From positions 12,549,454-12,613,453 of the forward strand of contig CM064681.1 of the NCBI GenBank assembly GCA_032717465.1: a DNA stretch of 64,000 nucleotides, read 5' to 3'. Under the pieces are notes generated by a model that did not search any database, was not told the DNA's origin, and was given only the letters and a program-made list of their open reading frames with translations. The stretch is from Coenobita brevimanus. Lineage: Eukaryota; Arthropoda; Malacostraca; Decapoda; Coenobitidae. Each line of letters opens with the position of its first letter. The first letter of the stretch is position 1. Of the stretch, positions 44,140-56,110 are shown one piece after another. The translations under genes were made by a program, and so were the position numbers.

Positions 44140-45535
44140 ATATATGTTCTTATCTAATTGTTCTTACCTAATTGTAGCTTTACTGGAATGAGTCAAGGTC
44201 GTACTGTCCAATGTATTAAACCATTTTTGTCATACATATCCTTAAATTTAAGAACAGTTTTGGCACGCATTATTTCATTCGGTAGCGCATTCCACTGATC
44301 AATTGCCCTATTTGGGAAACTGAATTTCCTTACGTCTTTCTCACCTCTATTTTTATGATTTTTTTTTTCTTTTTTCAGACTCCTCTTGCTGATGCTTCTC
44401 CATAGGTTATATACTCATTGATGTCTATTCTGTCTTTCCCTGAGATATATTTACTGTATATAGCGTCATCATGTTTCCTCTTCCTTCTTCCTTGTATTAT
44501 TGGTAGGTTCAGTTTATCTAGCCTTTCTTCATAGATTAGGTCCTTTAAGCTTGGTACCCATTTTGTAGCAGCCCATTGTACTTTTCTAATCTTATGTATG
44601 TGTTTTTTGAGATGAGGAGTCCAGACCACTAACGCAAATTCGAGGGTTGGTCTGATGAATAAGGCAATTATCTTTCTCGACATGCCTTCATTTATATATG
44701 TGAATGCTATTCTCATATTAGCAAGTAGTGTGTGCATGTTTCGTACCTTCTCATTTATGTGGTCTGCCGGAGAAAAAGTCTATTATTGATAATCACTCTT
44801 AGGTCCTTCTTCTTTTCTGATATGTGTAGGGTTGAACTACCTATCTTATAGTCCCGATCTGGCCCTTTTCCACTTTTACCAAACATAATTACATGGCATT
44901 TGTCCACACTGACTTCCATTTCCCATCTATTGCTCTGTTTATGAAGTTTGTTTAATTCTTCTTGTAGGTCTCTGCTCGAGTCTGTAATTCTCCTTTGTAT
45001 TTTTGCATCATCAGCAAACATATTTAGATAGCATCCCATTCAGATGTTCCTGTCAAGCCTATATCATTAATATATACTAAAAGCATAATTGGTGCCATCA
45101 CTGAGCCCTATGGAACTCTGCTAGTCACTTCCCTCATGATGAGTAATTACTCCTTAGTACTGTTCTCATTTCCCTTTTCTGAGAAACTCCTGCATCCAGC
45201 AAAACAGATTACCTTGGATTCCTCCTTGATGGTACAGCTTCCATAGAAGTTTTTGGTGCGGTATTCCATCAAATGCTTCTTTAATATCAGGATAGATACT
45301 GTCCACCCATCTTTCTCTTTTCCGTAGTGTTTCTGCAACTCTATCATAGTAGCTTAATAGATTCGTAACACATGATATTCCTTTTCTAAAACCGAACTGT
45401 TTTTGTTATCATATTGTATTAATGCAGTTGGTTTACCTAAATTATTCTCATTAGTTTTTCTAGTACCTTGCATACAACACTGGTCAGAGATACTGGTCTA
45501 TGGATTCTGTTTATTTCCTTTCTTGAATAGGGGAA
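44140..45535 (-). mobile_element. CR1/L2-like LINE fragment (decayed), in foldback loop
   Basis: Minus-strand frames in order: VPLFKKGNK (about 45,530), NSFGFRKGISCVTNLLSYYD (about 45,400), REAFDxIPHQKLLWKL in damaged form (about 45,280), then LNMFADDAKIQRRITDSSRD (about 45,020). WEMEVSVDKCHVIMFGKSGK, YKIGSSTLHISEKKKDLRVI and RPTLEFALVVWTPHLKKHIH follow. The last blocks are KIRKVQWAATKWVPSLKDL and YEERLDKLNLPIIQGRRKRK. FADD is the RT catalytic site and is intact. The start is missing and stops and shifts break the frame. Confidence 0.82.
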
Positions 45536-45537
45536 CA

Positions 45538-45582
<45 letters not shown>

Positions 45583-45634
45583 TGTTTTGTTTGTGTCTTA
45601 CTGAGTCAGTCTCTCTCTCTCTCTCTCTCTGCGC

Positions 45635-45720
<86 letters not shown>

Positions 45721-45787
45721 CTGTCTGTCTGTCTGTCTGTCTGTCTGTTTATGCGTGTTTTGTTTCTCTCTCTCTCTCTGTATGCGC

Positions 45788-45833
<46 letters not shown>

Positions 45834-45886
45834 GTGTGTGTTTTTCTGTCAGTCTGTCTCTCTGTCTGTTTATGCGTGTTTTGTCT

Positions 45887-45922
<36 letters not shown>

Positions 45923-45951
45923 CTCTCTCTGTCTGTCTGTTTATGCGTGTT

Positions 45952-46041
<90 letters not shown>

Positions 46042-46070
46042 CTCTCTCTGTCTGTCTGTTTATGCGTGTT

Positions 46071-46167
<97 letters not shown>

Positions 46168-46170
46168 TCA
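45538..46170. repeat. Compound (TG)n/(TC)n/(TCTG)n microsatellite with repeated unit
   Basis: At least five units each hold a TG run, a TC or TCTG run, and the phrase TTTATGCGTGTTTTG (near 45,748, 45,868, 45,938 and 46,060). As at 16.1-16.5 kb, the microsatellite is part of a longer repeating unit. Cys/Val- and Ser/Leu-rich frames here are artefacts. Confidence 0.85.
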
Positions 46171-47425
46171 GTTGGTTGGGTGGGTGGAGTTGATGAGGTT
46201 GAGTTGGTGGGTGTGGTAGTTCGGTGCATCACCAGGGTGGATGGAGAGTGATAATGGTGGAGAGGGGGGGGAGGCAGTTGTTGGGTGTGGAGTGGTTTTG
46301 GGTGGGTTGTATGGGTAATTAGGTAAGTGAGTGGATGCGTTTGGTGGGCTGGGTGGGTAGGTGGCTGGATGTGTGGGTGGTCGGGGAGGGGTCGGTAAGT
46401 TAGGTTTGGATAAGATGAGTTTAATGGATAAGTCGGGTTCAAATGAGGGAATGGGGTGGCGGAGTGAATGGGGTTGGGTAAGAAGAGTGGATGGGCGGGT
46501 GGGTCGGTGGGAGGAGTGGGTGGACAGGATGGGCAGCGTGAGGTGGGTGGGGAGTGTTTAGGGAGAGTTGAGAGGGTTGTGTTGATGGATGAGATGGATG
46601 GCATTGTTGGGTGACCAGGGTGGGTGGAATTCGTAAGTGGGAAGGGTGGGTGGAATTTGTGAGTTGTGAGGGTGGGTGATAGGAGTCGGTGGGTAAGACA
46701 GGTTGTCGGGATGTGTGGGCAAAGTGAGTCGCCAGGGTGAGTGGGCACCGTTGGGCGCCAGGGTGGCTGAGACGTTTGCGTGGTCGGGATGTTCTAAGTG
46801 GGTGGCTGGGTTGGGTGGCTGGATGGGTTCAGGGTGGAGAAATGAATGAGTAAATGAGTTGAGTGGCATTGTTGGGTGAACTTCGTGTGTGGCATTCATG
46901 GGTTAGCAAGGTGGATAGCAGGGATCGGTGGGCTGGGTGGGCGGCAGGGGTGAGCTCGGTGGGTTGTGTTGGATGGGCTGAGTGGGTAGGTGGATAAGTA
47001 GGTGGGTGTATATGTGGCTGTCCAGATGACAAGGCAAGAGAGGGACTTATCTGGCCTTATAACTTTCAGTTGTTACTTGGATTTTAGTCTATCGCTTAGA
47101 TCACGTTGGATAAGTATTTAGAAACAAGACTATATATTAAGGTCATTGTATTGAAATCTGATAAAACTTCGATATAATCACTTCTCATTGGAACTGAGAT
47201 TGATTTATGCACTTGAAAATACACCTAATAGTAAGATAAATGTTAGTAACATTACATGCGGCAAGACGTGAGAGTGAGCGAAGCTTCATATCTCCGATCC
47301 ATTCGCCCATCAAATTAGTGTTTGGTGGGGGTAAGGAGGGGGAGTTGGGGAAGGTAGACGTGTGCGATTAACCTGACCTCTGGTGGCAGATTATCGTGTA
47401 TCACGAATTTCTGTCCGGGGCTGTA

Positions 47426-47699
47426 CAAGCTGATAGACAAAGGCAAAAAAGTTTGCCTAAGTAGAGTGTAAGCACAGAAGCACAGTTCTTGAGAACAACA
47501 GGAGGGACACCATCAGGCCCATATGCCTTATTAATGTTGAGGCCTATGATGGGAGAAAATATATCAGCTGAAGAAATTTTAATGTCAGCCATGAGGAAGT
47601 CAGAGGGGGGAAGTGATGGAGGAACAGCACCGGAATCGTCTAAGGTGAAACTGGAGGAGAAAGTCTGAGCGAAGAGATCTGCCTTAAGTTGGGTAGTTT
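47426..47699 (-). pseudogene. J2 pre-RT segment
   Basis: The minus strand encodes KADLFAQTFSS-like sequence, then LTLDDSGAVPPSLPPSDFL-type text and, open from 47,592, MADIKISSADIFSPIIGLNI, NKAYGPDGVPPVVLKNCASV and LTLYLGKLF. It matches J1 7190-7425 and links the linker to the RT core. It is bounded by the foldback element and the Harbinger element. Confidence 0.82.
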
Positions 47700-49907
47700 A
47701 AGGCCGTGGGTCGCTAAGGCCTATGCACGAAGCACCAACAGGAGGGTAAGCCTCGGTAAGGCCGCCTCAGCTGCTGAGGCTGGGTCGGAGAGCCTTACCG
47801 TATTGAGACCCGTTAATAAAGTAACTCCGATTTGATATTCTCTGTAGCACAAACCGGACCCAACTTGTTATTGTTTGCCTCGGTATGGAGTTGATGGTTG
47901 CCTGTGAACTAGATCGTGCTTTGCGAAGGGAATGGAGAGGTTTCTTGGAGCCACTGAACCCCTGTAACATAAATGAACATGTACTGAGACAATATCGCCT
48001 CCCCAGGAGCGAATTCCTTCGTTTAACGGAACTTGAGCCTCACTGGGAATGTCACGCTACACTCCCATGCCATTCTTGCCTACACAACAATTTTTGGCAA
48101 CCCAGAGGTTCTACTCTAATGAGAATTTTCAAAGTGTTGTTGGAGGGTGGTATTTATGAGTCAAGTGTATGCAAAGTGATGTCACGTGTGACAGATACTT
48201 TATACAGAAAATGACTGAGAAAAATTAAGATGCCCAGTGGTTTGCTGAGAAGGACAGAGACGAGGGTTTCCACAGAATAAATAAATTTCCTAAAGTACAG
48301 TATTTGGGTTCCCATGGGATGGGAGGGGAAGAATACATCCCCAGTATCGCTGCTTGTAAGGGACAACTAAAAGGGGCCTTTTGTCTTGTCTTTCTTTCCT
48401 TACTGCCCTCCTCTGTCTTCTGTTCTACCCCCTTTTCTTGATGTTTGTGTGTTTCTTATGGTCTTTATTTTCCTTCTAGTATGCCATGCAGCCATATTAT
48501 GAATTGGTGTTAATTCATCATTATTCCTAACTTCCTAAAGTGCTTGAAACAATGGATTGAACCTAATACCAATTAAGGCCCCAGATCACAAAGAACCTGT
48601 ATTTGTCAGCTGCAAACGGTTTCATTCACTGGATGTGCAAGTTGTTTGTGACAGCAACAAAATGATAATGAGCTGTAATTACAGATATCCTGGCAGCACT
48701 TACGCTGCCTATATCTGGGCTAATTCTAACCAAGAGAGATCTGAACCAAGGTGTCTATGGTGACAGTTTTATGCCAGGTAACCGTGGTTGCTAATTACTT
48801 TGTGTAAAGTTGGACAATGGTTAGGTAAAACATGGCAAACATAATAAGTTCCCATTCATATTGCTATTTTGTTTCTTTACTCCTAAACCCTTTCATCTTA
48901 CTGATGTTTTAAAGGTTGTGTGGGTGTATTGCTCTTCATTACTAATATTGGGATGTCTTTTCATTGCACCCGACATTGTTTTCAATTAATTACCGGCACT
49001 TCATGTGCTTATCCTTGACTGTTGTGTTTTTGTTACCGGTATTGTGTGAAAATAAGGTATTGTATAGAACGCCTAGGAATTCTATAGAATGACCAACATT
49101 TTTTGGCAAAGTATGAAATAAGTTTATTTCATTCTGACTTTATATATTATACCTAACCTGGGACTTTAATAGAATGCATAGGTATTCTGTAGAATGTCTA
49201 ACATTTTTATGGCAAAGTATAATGTAATAAACAACAAGGGGCTAGGCTGGGATAATGTAGGTTAGGTTGGGTTAGGCTAGGTTAGGTTTAGAAGAACGTT
49301 ATGTTAAGCACTTACCTAAATTAACCTAACCTAACCTAACCTACCGTAATCGAACTTAAACGTAGCCTAGACCATCCCAGCCTAAAACAAACCGCAGCCT
49401 AAATTAACCTAACGTTCTGAAATGACTGAGTTCACAGTTTGCCGGTTTGTTGCAGTTTGGTCGTTTCTCACGTTGCCTAAAATAAACACGGTAATCTACA
49501 GAATACCAAGGAAATGTGTACAGTTGATTTTATCTTATACTTGGCTTGAAATTTACCTAGGCATTCTATACAGTGACGGGTTTCCTACTATGACGGTAAC
49601 ATAAACACTCATTCTCGCCTCTCACCCCTGGGTGATTCATGAAGGTCTGTGACTGGCCCAGTGTTTCTGTGTTCTGCCGTCTGATTGGTCGGCAGGGTCG
49701 CAGCTGACGCGCTAGATTTCCCCCAAAACATTCCCTACAGTTAAGGCTAGCCTTAGCTAAGACCAATGCACGAAACTAAAGTCAGCCCTAAGAAAAGGCA
49801 ACGGGTCGTCGTGCATGGGCCTTAGAGGCAGCCGTAGGGCCGCCTTTAATATTTCATATAAGGCCAGCCTTAAGGCTGCCATCCGACGGAGTTTTGTGCA
49901 CCCCAGC
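47700..49907 (+). mobile_element. PIF/Harbinger-type DNA transposon, ~2.2 kb (decayed)
   Basis: It interrupts jockey J2 between CTGCCTTA (left) and CTGCTATA (right). Both flanks match the J1 target near TGATAAAGCAGATC, so a short, eroded duplication (TTA or up to 8 bases) is possible. The right end reads in inversion GGGGTGCACAAAACTCCGTC, and both sub-terminal regions carry CTAAGGCC(T/C)ATGCACGA in inverted orientation. The interior encodes HARBI1-like transposase pieces. A TTAGG/CCTAA hairpin lies at 49,250-49,350 and a duplicated CATTTTT(T/A)GGCAAAGTAT unit at 49,090-49,225. Confidence 0.75.
47885..48763 (+). pseudogene. HARBI1-like transposase (broken)
   Basis: PIF/Harbinger transposases cut and paste DNA with a DDE core, usually together with a Myb-like partner. 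The 109-codon frame at 47,885-48,214 holds VLRQYRLPRSEFLRLTELE, STLMRIFKVLLEGGIYESSV and CKVMSRVTDTLYR, the N-terminal helical region of the family. Downstream broken text gives FHRINKFPKVQYLGSHG. The 68-codon frame at 48,557-48,763 gives IPIKAPDHKEPVFVSCKRFH, SLDVQVVCDSNKMI and YPGSTYAAYIWANS. The family normally has PGSxHD here; the HD is replaced by YA, so a catalytic aspartate is lost. The first catalytic region (a xDGTHIPI block) is broken by stops. I see no Myb-like partner gene. Confidence 0.72.
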
Positions 49908-51200
49908 CCTGCTATATCAGTAGAAGAAATAGCTACGGATCCATCAGAGTAGAAAAGAGGAGGGAAAGATGATGAGGTAAAGTTGTTAGAAAGGTTTTTG
50001 GCAAGGTGCCAGAAGGAGCGGGAAGAATTCGAGTTAGAGAGTTGAGAGCATTTAATACGGATGAAATTATTTTTAGCAGAGCGAAGAACAGACTTAGCAC
50101 GATTCCGGGCAGAAACGTATAAAAGATGTGATTCAGGGGTGGGTTGGCTCCGGTACCTTTTATAGGCCCTCTCCTTGTTGTGGACAGCATTAGAACAAGC
50201 GTGATTAAACCAAGGCTTTCTTGCATTAGTCAAAGGATAGGAAAAAGGAATGTATGCTTCCATGCCCAAGAGAATAACCTCCATAATGCCCAAGGCACAC
50301 CCAGATGGCTCCCGGCCATGGAAGCAATAATCATTCCAGGGAAAATCAAAGAAGTACTGCCTGAAGGCCTCCTAATCCGCAGCTCCGAAGTGCCACAGAT
50401 GACGTTTCTTTGGAGGGTCCGCAGGCCGTACCGGAGCAATAGGACAGGTTAAGGTGATAAGGTTGTGATCGGAGGAGCCCAACGGAGAGAAAATATTAAC
50501 AGTGTAAGCAGAAGGATTAGTTGTAAGGAAGAGGTCAAGTATGTTGGAGCTCTCTCCAAGACAGTCAGGAATACGGGTAGGGTGTTGTACAAGCTGCTCT
50601 AGGTCATTAAGGATGGAAAAGGTGTAGGCTTGTTCACCAGGTGGATCAGTGAAAGGAGAGGAGAGCCAAAGGTGGTGGTGAACACTGAAATATCCTAGAA
50701 TGGAGATTTCAGAGAAAGGAGAAATGGATAGAATGTGTTCCATCGTAGAAGTAAGATAGTCAAAAAAATTTTGATAGTCAGTAGAATGAGGAGATAAGTA
50801 AACAGCACATATATATTTTGTCAGAGAATGACAAGAAAGCTGAAGCCAGAGTGTTGAGATTTCAGAAGAATCGAGTTCAGGAACACGAGAGCAAGATAAG
50901 TTGTTGCGTATATATACACAACAGCCACCTTTGGCTTTGAAATGAGTATAGAGTAAGTAGGAGGATACAGAGGAGGGTGTGCTGTCAGTTGCCTCAGACA
51001 GCTGAGTCTCAGTTAGAAAAAGAAGGTGAGGTTTAGAGCAGGAGAGGTGGTGCTCAACAGAGCGAAAGTTAGAGGAAAGGCCACGAATGTTGCAGAAATG
51101 AAGAAGAGAGTCAGACAGTGGTTCCAGGCATCTTAAGTCGTCACCGCGAGAGGGGCAGAAGGTGGGGGCATTTATGGTTCCCCCCCCTCCCCCGGGGACT
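49908..51200 (-). pseudogene. J2 endonuclease and linker
   Basis: Minus strand, in order: [20 protein letters not shown] (about 51,095), [13 protein letters not shown] (catalytic E of the nuclease, about 51,020), [19 protein letters not shown] (about 50,930), [19 protein letters not shown] (about 50,780). The frame at 50,743-50,372 then holds [35 protein letters not shown] and the [13 protein letters not shown] end (catalytic D/H). Next comes the linker PFSYPLTNARKPWFNHACSN (about 50,240) and SFWHLAKNLSNNFTSSSFPP. Ordinary nucleases of this type have GDFN where this copy has [11 protein letters not shown], a family feature or damage. It nicks target DNA during insertion. Confidence 0.82.
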
Positions 51201-51870
51201 CCGAGGTTACGTTACTCGACGCCATTTTTTCTAAAATTTTGAAAAGGAAGTGTGGTGCGTACTGTGCATGTAGTTTGGTGTTGATAGTTAGAGAAACTTG
51301 TATTGGAGAGCATGCTGGCCTACTCTCTGTGTTACTGAGACACTGAAAAGGGGGATGATCGGGACCTAGTTCCGAGGGCTGATGAAACGGGAGCTCCAGC
51401 TCTCCCTGTCATCAGCTTTCTATCCACCTTGGGAGTACTGCCCTGCTCGACTGGTACTACAGTCTACTCCTCTGATTTTATAAAGACATTAATAGGAAAT
51501 ACAAGAAACAACGTAGAAAGTTAGTTTTCTGTGGTCTGTTATCAAGATTTGATGTTTGTTCTGTATTTCCCCGTAGAATGATAGCAGTCAATAGCAGACT
51601 AGAAAGTGTGCGTGGAAAGGAGTGTGTGAAGCTTGGTGATGTTAGGGACAATTTTAGTCATGACAGGGGCTTCTGTGGTAACGAGGGCCTTCGCCTCAGT
51701 AGGTTAGGAGAGGCTGGGCTAGGTAGGGTTCTTTTAATAGAAAGATGGAGAGGGGGGCAGTTAGTGGCGTAGCTGTTAACAATCAAATCCCTGAGGACAA
51801 TGGTGGAAGGGTAAGAGAGATGGGATAAGATCACTATAGGAGGATCAGGTGGATCCGACCTCACCTGCAG
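51201..51870 (-). mobile_element. J2 5' region with possible ORF1 remnant
   Basis: Upstream of the endonuclease the minus strand is proline- and serine-rich and partly open (51,864-51,658: RSDPPDPPIVILSHLSYPST, then YATNCPPLHLSIKRTLPSPA). The style is that of the last part of a jockey ORF1, but no zinc knuckles are visible. The exact 5' end of J2 is uncertain. Confidence 0.45.
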
Positions 51871-51929
51871 ATAGACAATCCGGGGATTTGTGGAGAGGGT
51901 GGGAGAGTCGCATCAGTGGCTCATGAGAA

Positions 51930-52120
51930 AGTCACCATATTGACTGAGGATTTAAATGATTATCCGGGGTTAATTTTATTGTCTCACAGTCCCACTACAT
52001 CCAGCCATATTATGAATATTGTGCATATGAATGCAAGAATTAATTTTTCAAAGCGAGACAAATTAATTACTTATGCAGCTACTGAAAATTTCTACAATTA
52101 CAGAATCACGGGTAAACCAT
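51930..52120 (+). mobile_element. CR1/L2-like LINE, possible ORF2 start
   Basis: The frame around 52,010 reads MNIVHMNARINFSKRDKLIT and YAATENFYNYRIT, resembling the N-terminal LxxxNARSxxNKxDEL...xIIxITETW start of CR1/L2 endonucleases in decayed form. Lying just beyond jockey J2, it may continue the LINE whose ORF1 fragment ends at 39,292. Confidence 0.4.
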
Positions 52121-52124
52121 CGGG

Positions 52125-53570
52125 ACAAGACTTGGAGAAAGCATATGACAGAATAGGTAAGCAAGGAATGTGGAAGGTATTAAGGATATATGGAGTGGAT
52201 GGGAAATTGTTGAGGGCTGTGAAGAGTATGTACTAGGGAGCTAGGGCTATGCTGCAAGTGGATGGTGAGCTGAGTTCTTTGATCTAAATGTGGGACTGAA
52301 ACAGGGATTTGTGAAGTCTCCATGGCTGTTTAATATATTCATACATGGGGTTTGTAAAGGAGGTGCCAGGTAGGGGAGTGGATTTTTTTTTTTTTTTATG
52401 TGTCGGATTTTGGGCATAGGCTTCACAGCCTGCTCCCAAGGCCCAGTCGTCCTCCTACATACCGTACACCTCTGCATGTCACCACTTCGGCACTAACACC
52501 TACCATCCATAATAAATACATGCTACGGCTGTCTCATACAGGACTGGTGTATTGGTATTAGCTGGGGTATTTTTACATGTCGGCGGGTCTTCTGGTAGAT
52601 TAGTAAAGTCTGATTTTATGAAATTCAAATCCTTCAACTGTTCCCTGCCCCAGCGGGGATTTGAGCCTGGATCCGGTAGGACTGTAGGCCACCTTTCTAC
52701 CGATTGAGCTACCACCTCCCCCACCTCTAGTGAGTGAGGTTGAGGTGTGGAAGATTCGGGTGTTGCTGTTTGCTGATGATAAAGTCTTGTTGAGTGAAGG
52801 TGATTGGGAGTTGCAAGGTTTGGTGAATGAATTTTGGACAGTGTGTAAGAAGAGGCATCTGAAAGTTAATGTAAACAAGAGTAAGTTATGTTTTTTTTTT
52901 TAGAGGAAAGAAGTCACAGAATGCAGAGTGAGGTTGGATGGTGAGGATATGGAGAATGTGAGTGCATTTAAGTACCTGGGTAGTGTGATGAGTAAGGATG
53001 GAAGTTTTGGGAATGAAGTGCTTGAGAGGGTACAGCAGGGAAGGAAGGCTGTTGGTTCACTGAAAGCGGTGATGAGAAATAGGGAGGTGAGTATGGAAGT
53101 TAAGAAGTCACTGCATGATAGTATCGTGATCTCTACCCTGACGTATGGAAGCGAGGCGTGGACCTTGCTAGAGGGGAACAAGTCAAACGTGAGAGTAGTG
53201 GAAATGAGTTACCTGAGAGGAGCATGTGGAGTGACATGGAGGGACAGGTTGACGAATGAAGAAGTGAAAGAACTTTGTGGGCTGGATGTGGATGTGATTG
53301 AACAAATTAGGAGAAATACCCTGAGGTGGTTTGGACATGTGGAGGGAATGGAAAATGAAAGACTGACTAAGAGGGTGTATGTAGGTGAAGTGGAGGGAGG
53401 GAGAGGGAAGGGGAGACTGAGGATGAGGTGGAGGGATGGAGTTGAGAGGTATATGAGGGAGGGGGGAGTGAGTTGGGAGGAGGGCAGTCAAATGGTGGGT
53501 GACAGTTCGACTTGGAGGCGTTTTGTCTGCGGCCACCCATCGCGGCTTAGAGCGTCGGGCTATAGACAGA
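52125..53570 (+). mobile_element. RTE-A LINE, 5'-truncated copy with nested SINE
   Basis: The copy starts inside the RT at QDLEKAYDRIGKQGMWKVL and runs through a damaged LKQGFVKSPWLFNIF region to 52,380. A SINE follows to about 52,722. It resumes with VWKIRVLLFADDKVLLSEGD, then the frame 52,928-53,623 (MRLDGEDMENVSAFKYLGSV, SIVISTLTYGSEAWTLLEGN, MSYLRGACGVTWRDRLTNEE, LRWFGHVEGMENERLTKRVY and RLRMRWRDGVERYMREGG). The 3' end GCGGCCACCC, GAGCGTCGGGCTATAGACAG leads to a short GATA tail. The FADD site is intact but the frame is broken upstream. Confidence 0.87.
52381..52722 (-). mobile_element. tRNA-derived SINE, copy 1
   Basis: On the minus strand the head reads GGAGGTGGTAGCTCAATCGG, with box A-like TAGCTCAATCGGTAGA, and GGCTCAAATCCCCGC as box B. 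Both are RNA polymerase III promoter elements of a tRNA. A body of about 250 bases follows (AGGATTTGAATTTCAT, ACACCAGTCCTGTATGAGAC), then CTATGCCCAAAATCCGACAC and an A run (T run at 52,381-52,396 on the plus strand). It lies within RTE-A. Its match at 58,893-59,231 fixes both ends. It is not a functional tRNA because the head runs into the SINE body. Confidence 0.88.
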
Positions 53571-53639
53571 TAGATAAAACCAGCTGGAGAGTAATAATAC
53601 TGTATATGTTAAAAACTACATAAATGCAATACACTTCAA

Positions 53640-53678
53640 TAAACTGAATGCAGAAATATACGGTTCTTTGTATGTCAG

Positions 53679-53731
<53 letters not shown>

Positions 53732-53735
53732 ACAA
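53640..53735. repeat. (AG)n microsatellite
   Basis: An AG run at 53,684-53,728 lies between the RTE-A tail and the CR1/L2-like sequence. Confidence 0.85.
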
Positions 53736-56110
53736 ACCCATTCTTTCTGGTTTAATATACAGACCACCCAAGTTAGACGAGGAAAACAATAAATTATTGC
53801 GCGATGAAGTAAAGTAAGTCATTCAAGGATTATGTTATTTAGGAGGATTTTAATAATTCGAACACTGAAAAAAATTCATGTGCAGACAAAGAAAGGAACA
53901 GGTTGTTATATCTGATAGACGATACATTTTAAGACAGGGAGGAAATATACTGACGCAATATAATACTATGCTCGACCTTGCCATTGCAACAGTAATCTGA
54001 TAAATTTGTCTGATGTTATTAGAAACAGTGACCATAATATAATCATACTTGAACTTAGCATAAACTATAAGGCCAGCCCAAACAATCTCTTAAGTTCTAG
54101 CTTTAAAAAAAAATAATAATTTCGATAGTATGAGAAACGGAATTGCCAACACCAACTGCTACAGGCGGATAATGACGATGAAATATGGAAGGTACTCGCT
54201 AATCGATTAATGACTATCGTATGAAAATATTATCTAGCTTAATAATCACCCCAAGATACCGTCATGGATGTCGAAGAATATTGATTAAAGAATTTTTCAC
54301 AAAAGAGGAGCACAAAAATTTACCAACATTAAGGAAGTCATGATGACAGTACCTAATATTTTAAAATACAGTCTCAATGTACACAGATTATTAGGAAGGT
54401 TAAACGAGATTACGAGGGGAAATTTTCCCATGAAGCAAAGTCAAACCCTATAATCCTTCTTGCATTATGCGAGGAGTAAGAAATATGTAAAAGATATCAT
54501 GGGTCTTCTACTATGCACAGAAGGCGATCTCGTCCATGATAGCCAAACAATAGCAACAATACCTAATGACTCCTTGCACAATGTTTTTACAAAGGAAAAG
54601 TGTGTAACCAGTGCCACCCCTCACACGGTTTTTTCAGGAACAGAAGGTGATAGGTTACTAATGAACTAAGTGACAGGACATGGTGTGATATATTATCTTA
54701 AGAAAGCGGACCCAAACAAATGAGCTGGCCCAGATCAGATATCTCCTTGCATTTAGCATGAATGTTCAGACAGTTAGCATTTCCTATAATTAAATATTAA
54801 ACAAATCAGTATTTGAATATAGAGGACCTAATCAATGGAAGCTCACTTATATATCACCTATCGTTAAGAACAAGGGCGGAAAAAAAAAATCGCCACAGTA
54901 CTATGCAAAATTTTAGAAAAGACTGTTAAAGACAGAACTACCTTGTTTCTTAGTAAGTAGAATCTTACAACCTACAATCAGCATGGGTTTCATAAAAACA
55001 GATCATCCCTTCCAAATCAGCTTCAATTTTTTACAAACGAATACAATAACTGGAACACAAAAATAATGTCTGATGTCGTGGAACTCAACATTTAGAAAGC
55101 TTTTGATATGGTTCCCTATCTAAGACTACTTGAAAAACTAATAGCCCCCGGACTCTCTAGCAAATTATTTTCATGAATTGTTGAATAGTTAACGAATCGG
55201 AAGCAGCGTGTAGTAAAAAATGCTGAAACATCATACTGGCTAAAAGTAAGAAGCAGAGTTCCACAAGGGTCAGTTCTAGGACCAGTTCTTTTCACAGTTT
55301 ATATCAATGATCCAGAAAATAAACTTCTTTCTATGGTATTGAAATTTGTAGATGACACGGAGACTGAAAGCAAAATTATTCGAAAAGCAGACCGTGAATC
55401 TATACGAAACGACCTGGATGATTTAATGCATTAGTGTGAAAAATACCACATGAAATAAAATGCGGATAAGGCAATGCGCTTTGGCGATAAAAATAATAAA
55501 TATGAATATTGTATGTTCAATGCCCTACTGATGGAAGTAAACGACGAGAAAGATTTAGGAGATATTATCGGGAACGACCTCAAATGCTCAAAACAGTGTA
55601 TGACAGCGAGTGAGGAGGCAAACAAAATGCTAAGTTTCACCGTAAGGAACACTGATCATAAAATGACAAATGTAATCTCTAAGTTTTATACGTCATTAGT
55701 TAGACCACACTTAGGATACAGCGTACAGCAATTTTCTCCAAAACTTATTATGAAAGAAGACATACTCGAGGGAGTGCATCAGAGAGACACAAAAATTATC
55801 TCATTGGTGCGAAAATATACCCTATGAAGTGCGACAAAAGAAACTAAATATGTTTTCTCTAACAATGTGACGACTTAGAGGAGATATACTACACGTACTA
55901 AATTCTTAACAAATTTGGAGGTTAGATATCGTACATTTCGAAATACGGAATCATAATGTGACTAGCAATAATGGGAGGTAACTCAAAAGTAAGAGATGCA
56001 GTGCTACTATAGGGAAAAAATTAATATTAGCGTGGTGGAACGATGGAATAGTCGTCCAGGAACAGTAGGTAGTGCAAAATATTTTGAGACTATGCGTTAT
56101 AACTAAACAA
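53735..56110 (+). mobile_element. CR1/L2-like LINE, endonuclease to RT end (decayed)
   Basis: Plus-strand text in order, across frames: SGLIYRPPKLDEENNKLLRD (endonuclease, about 53,760), then GLCYLGGF with FEHxKKFMC, NTMLDLAIAT and NSDHN-like text (54,030). Linker and RT follow: YEGKFSHEAKSNP (54,420), WPRSDISP-type GPDQIS block (54,730), NLTTYNQHGFHKNRSSLPNQ (54,970), SRVPQGSVLGPVLFTVYIND (55,260) and LKFVDDTETESKI (55,345). Last come NEADKAMRFGDKNNKYEYCM (55,460) and YTSLVRPHLGYSVQQFSPKL (55,690). The usual FADD reads FVDD here, a variant also found in active enzymes. A weak terminal WNSRPGTVGSAKYFE lies near 56,050. Many stops; dead. Opposite in strand to the 44,140-45,535 fragment. Confidence 0.83.
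55474..55827 (+). pseudogene. CR1/L2-like RT thumb region, longest frame
   Basis: A 117-codon frame: MRFGDKNNKYEYCMFNALLM, then EVNDEKDLGDIIGNDLKCSK, QCMTASEEANKMLSFTVRNT, FYTSLVRPHLGYSVQQFSPK and VHQRDTKIISLVRKY. The DLGDIIGNDLK and YTSLVRPHLGYS blocks are typical post-palm motifs of CR1/L2 LINE polymerases. It is the best-preserved part of the copy. Confidence 0.8.

Noticed and set aside
45540..46219. Long Cys/Val- and Ser/Leu-rich open frames
   Set aside because: They are direct translations of TG, TC and TCTG microsatellites and occur in several frames at once.
45870..46748. 292-codon Pro/Thr/His-rich minus frame
   Set aside because: It is a translation of the CCACCC minisatellite arm and microsatellites of the foldback element; no domain or conserved pattern.
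52640..52722. Functional tRNA gene on the minus strand (and its counterpart at 58,893-58,965)
   Set aside because: Box A and box B are present, but the arms do not close into a good cloverleaf by eye, and the head continues into the same ~270 bp body and A tail at both loci, so it is a SINE promoter.
53640..53735. Poly-Arg/Glu coding stretch
   Set aside because: It is an AG microsatellite between two LINE fragments and not part of a conserved protein.
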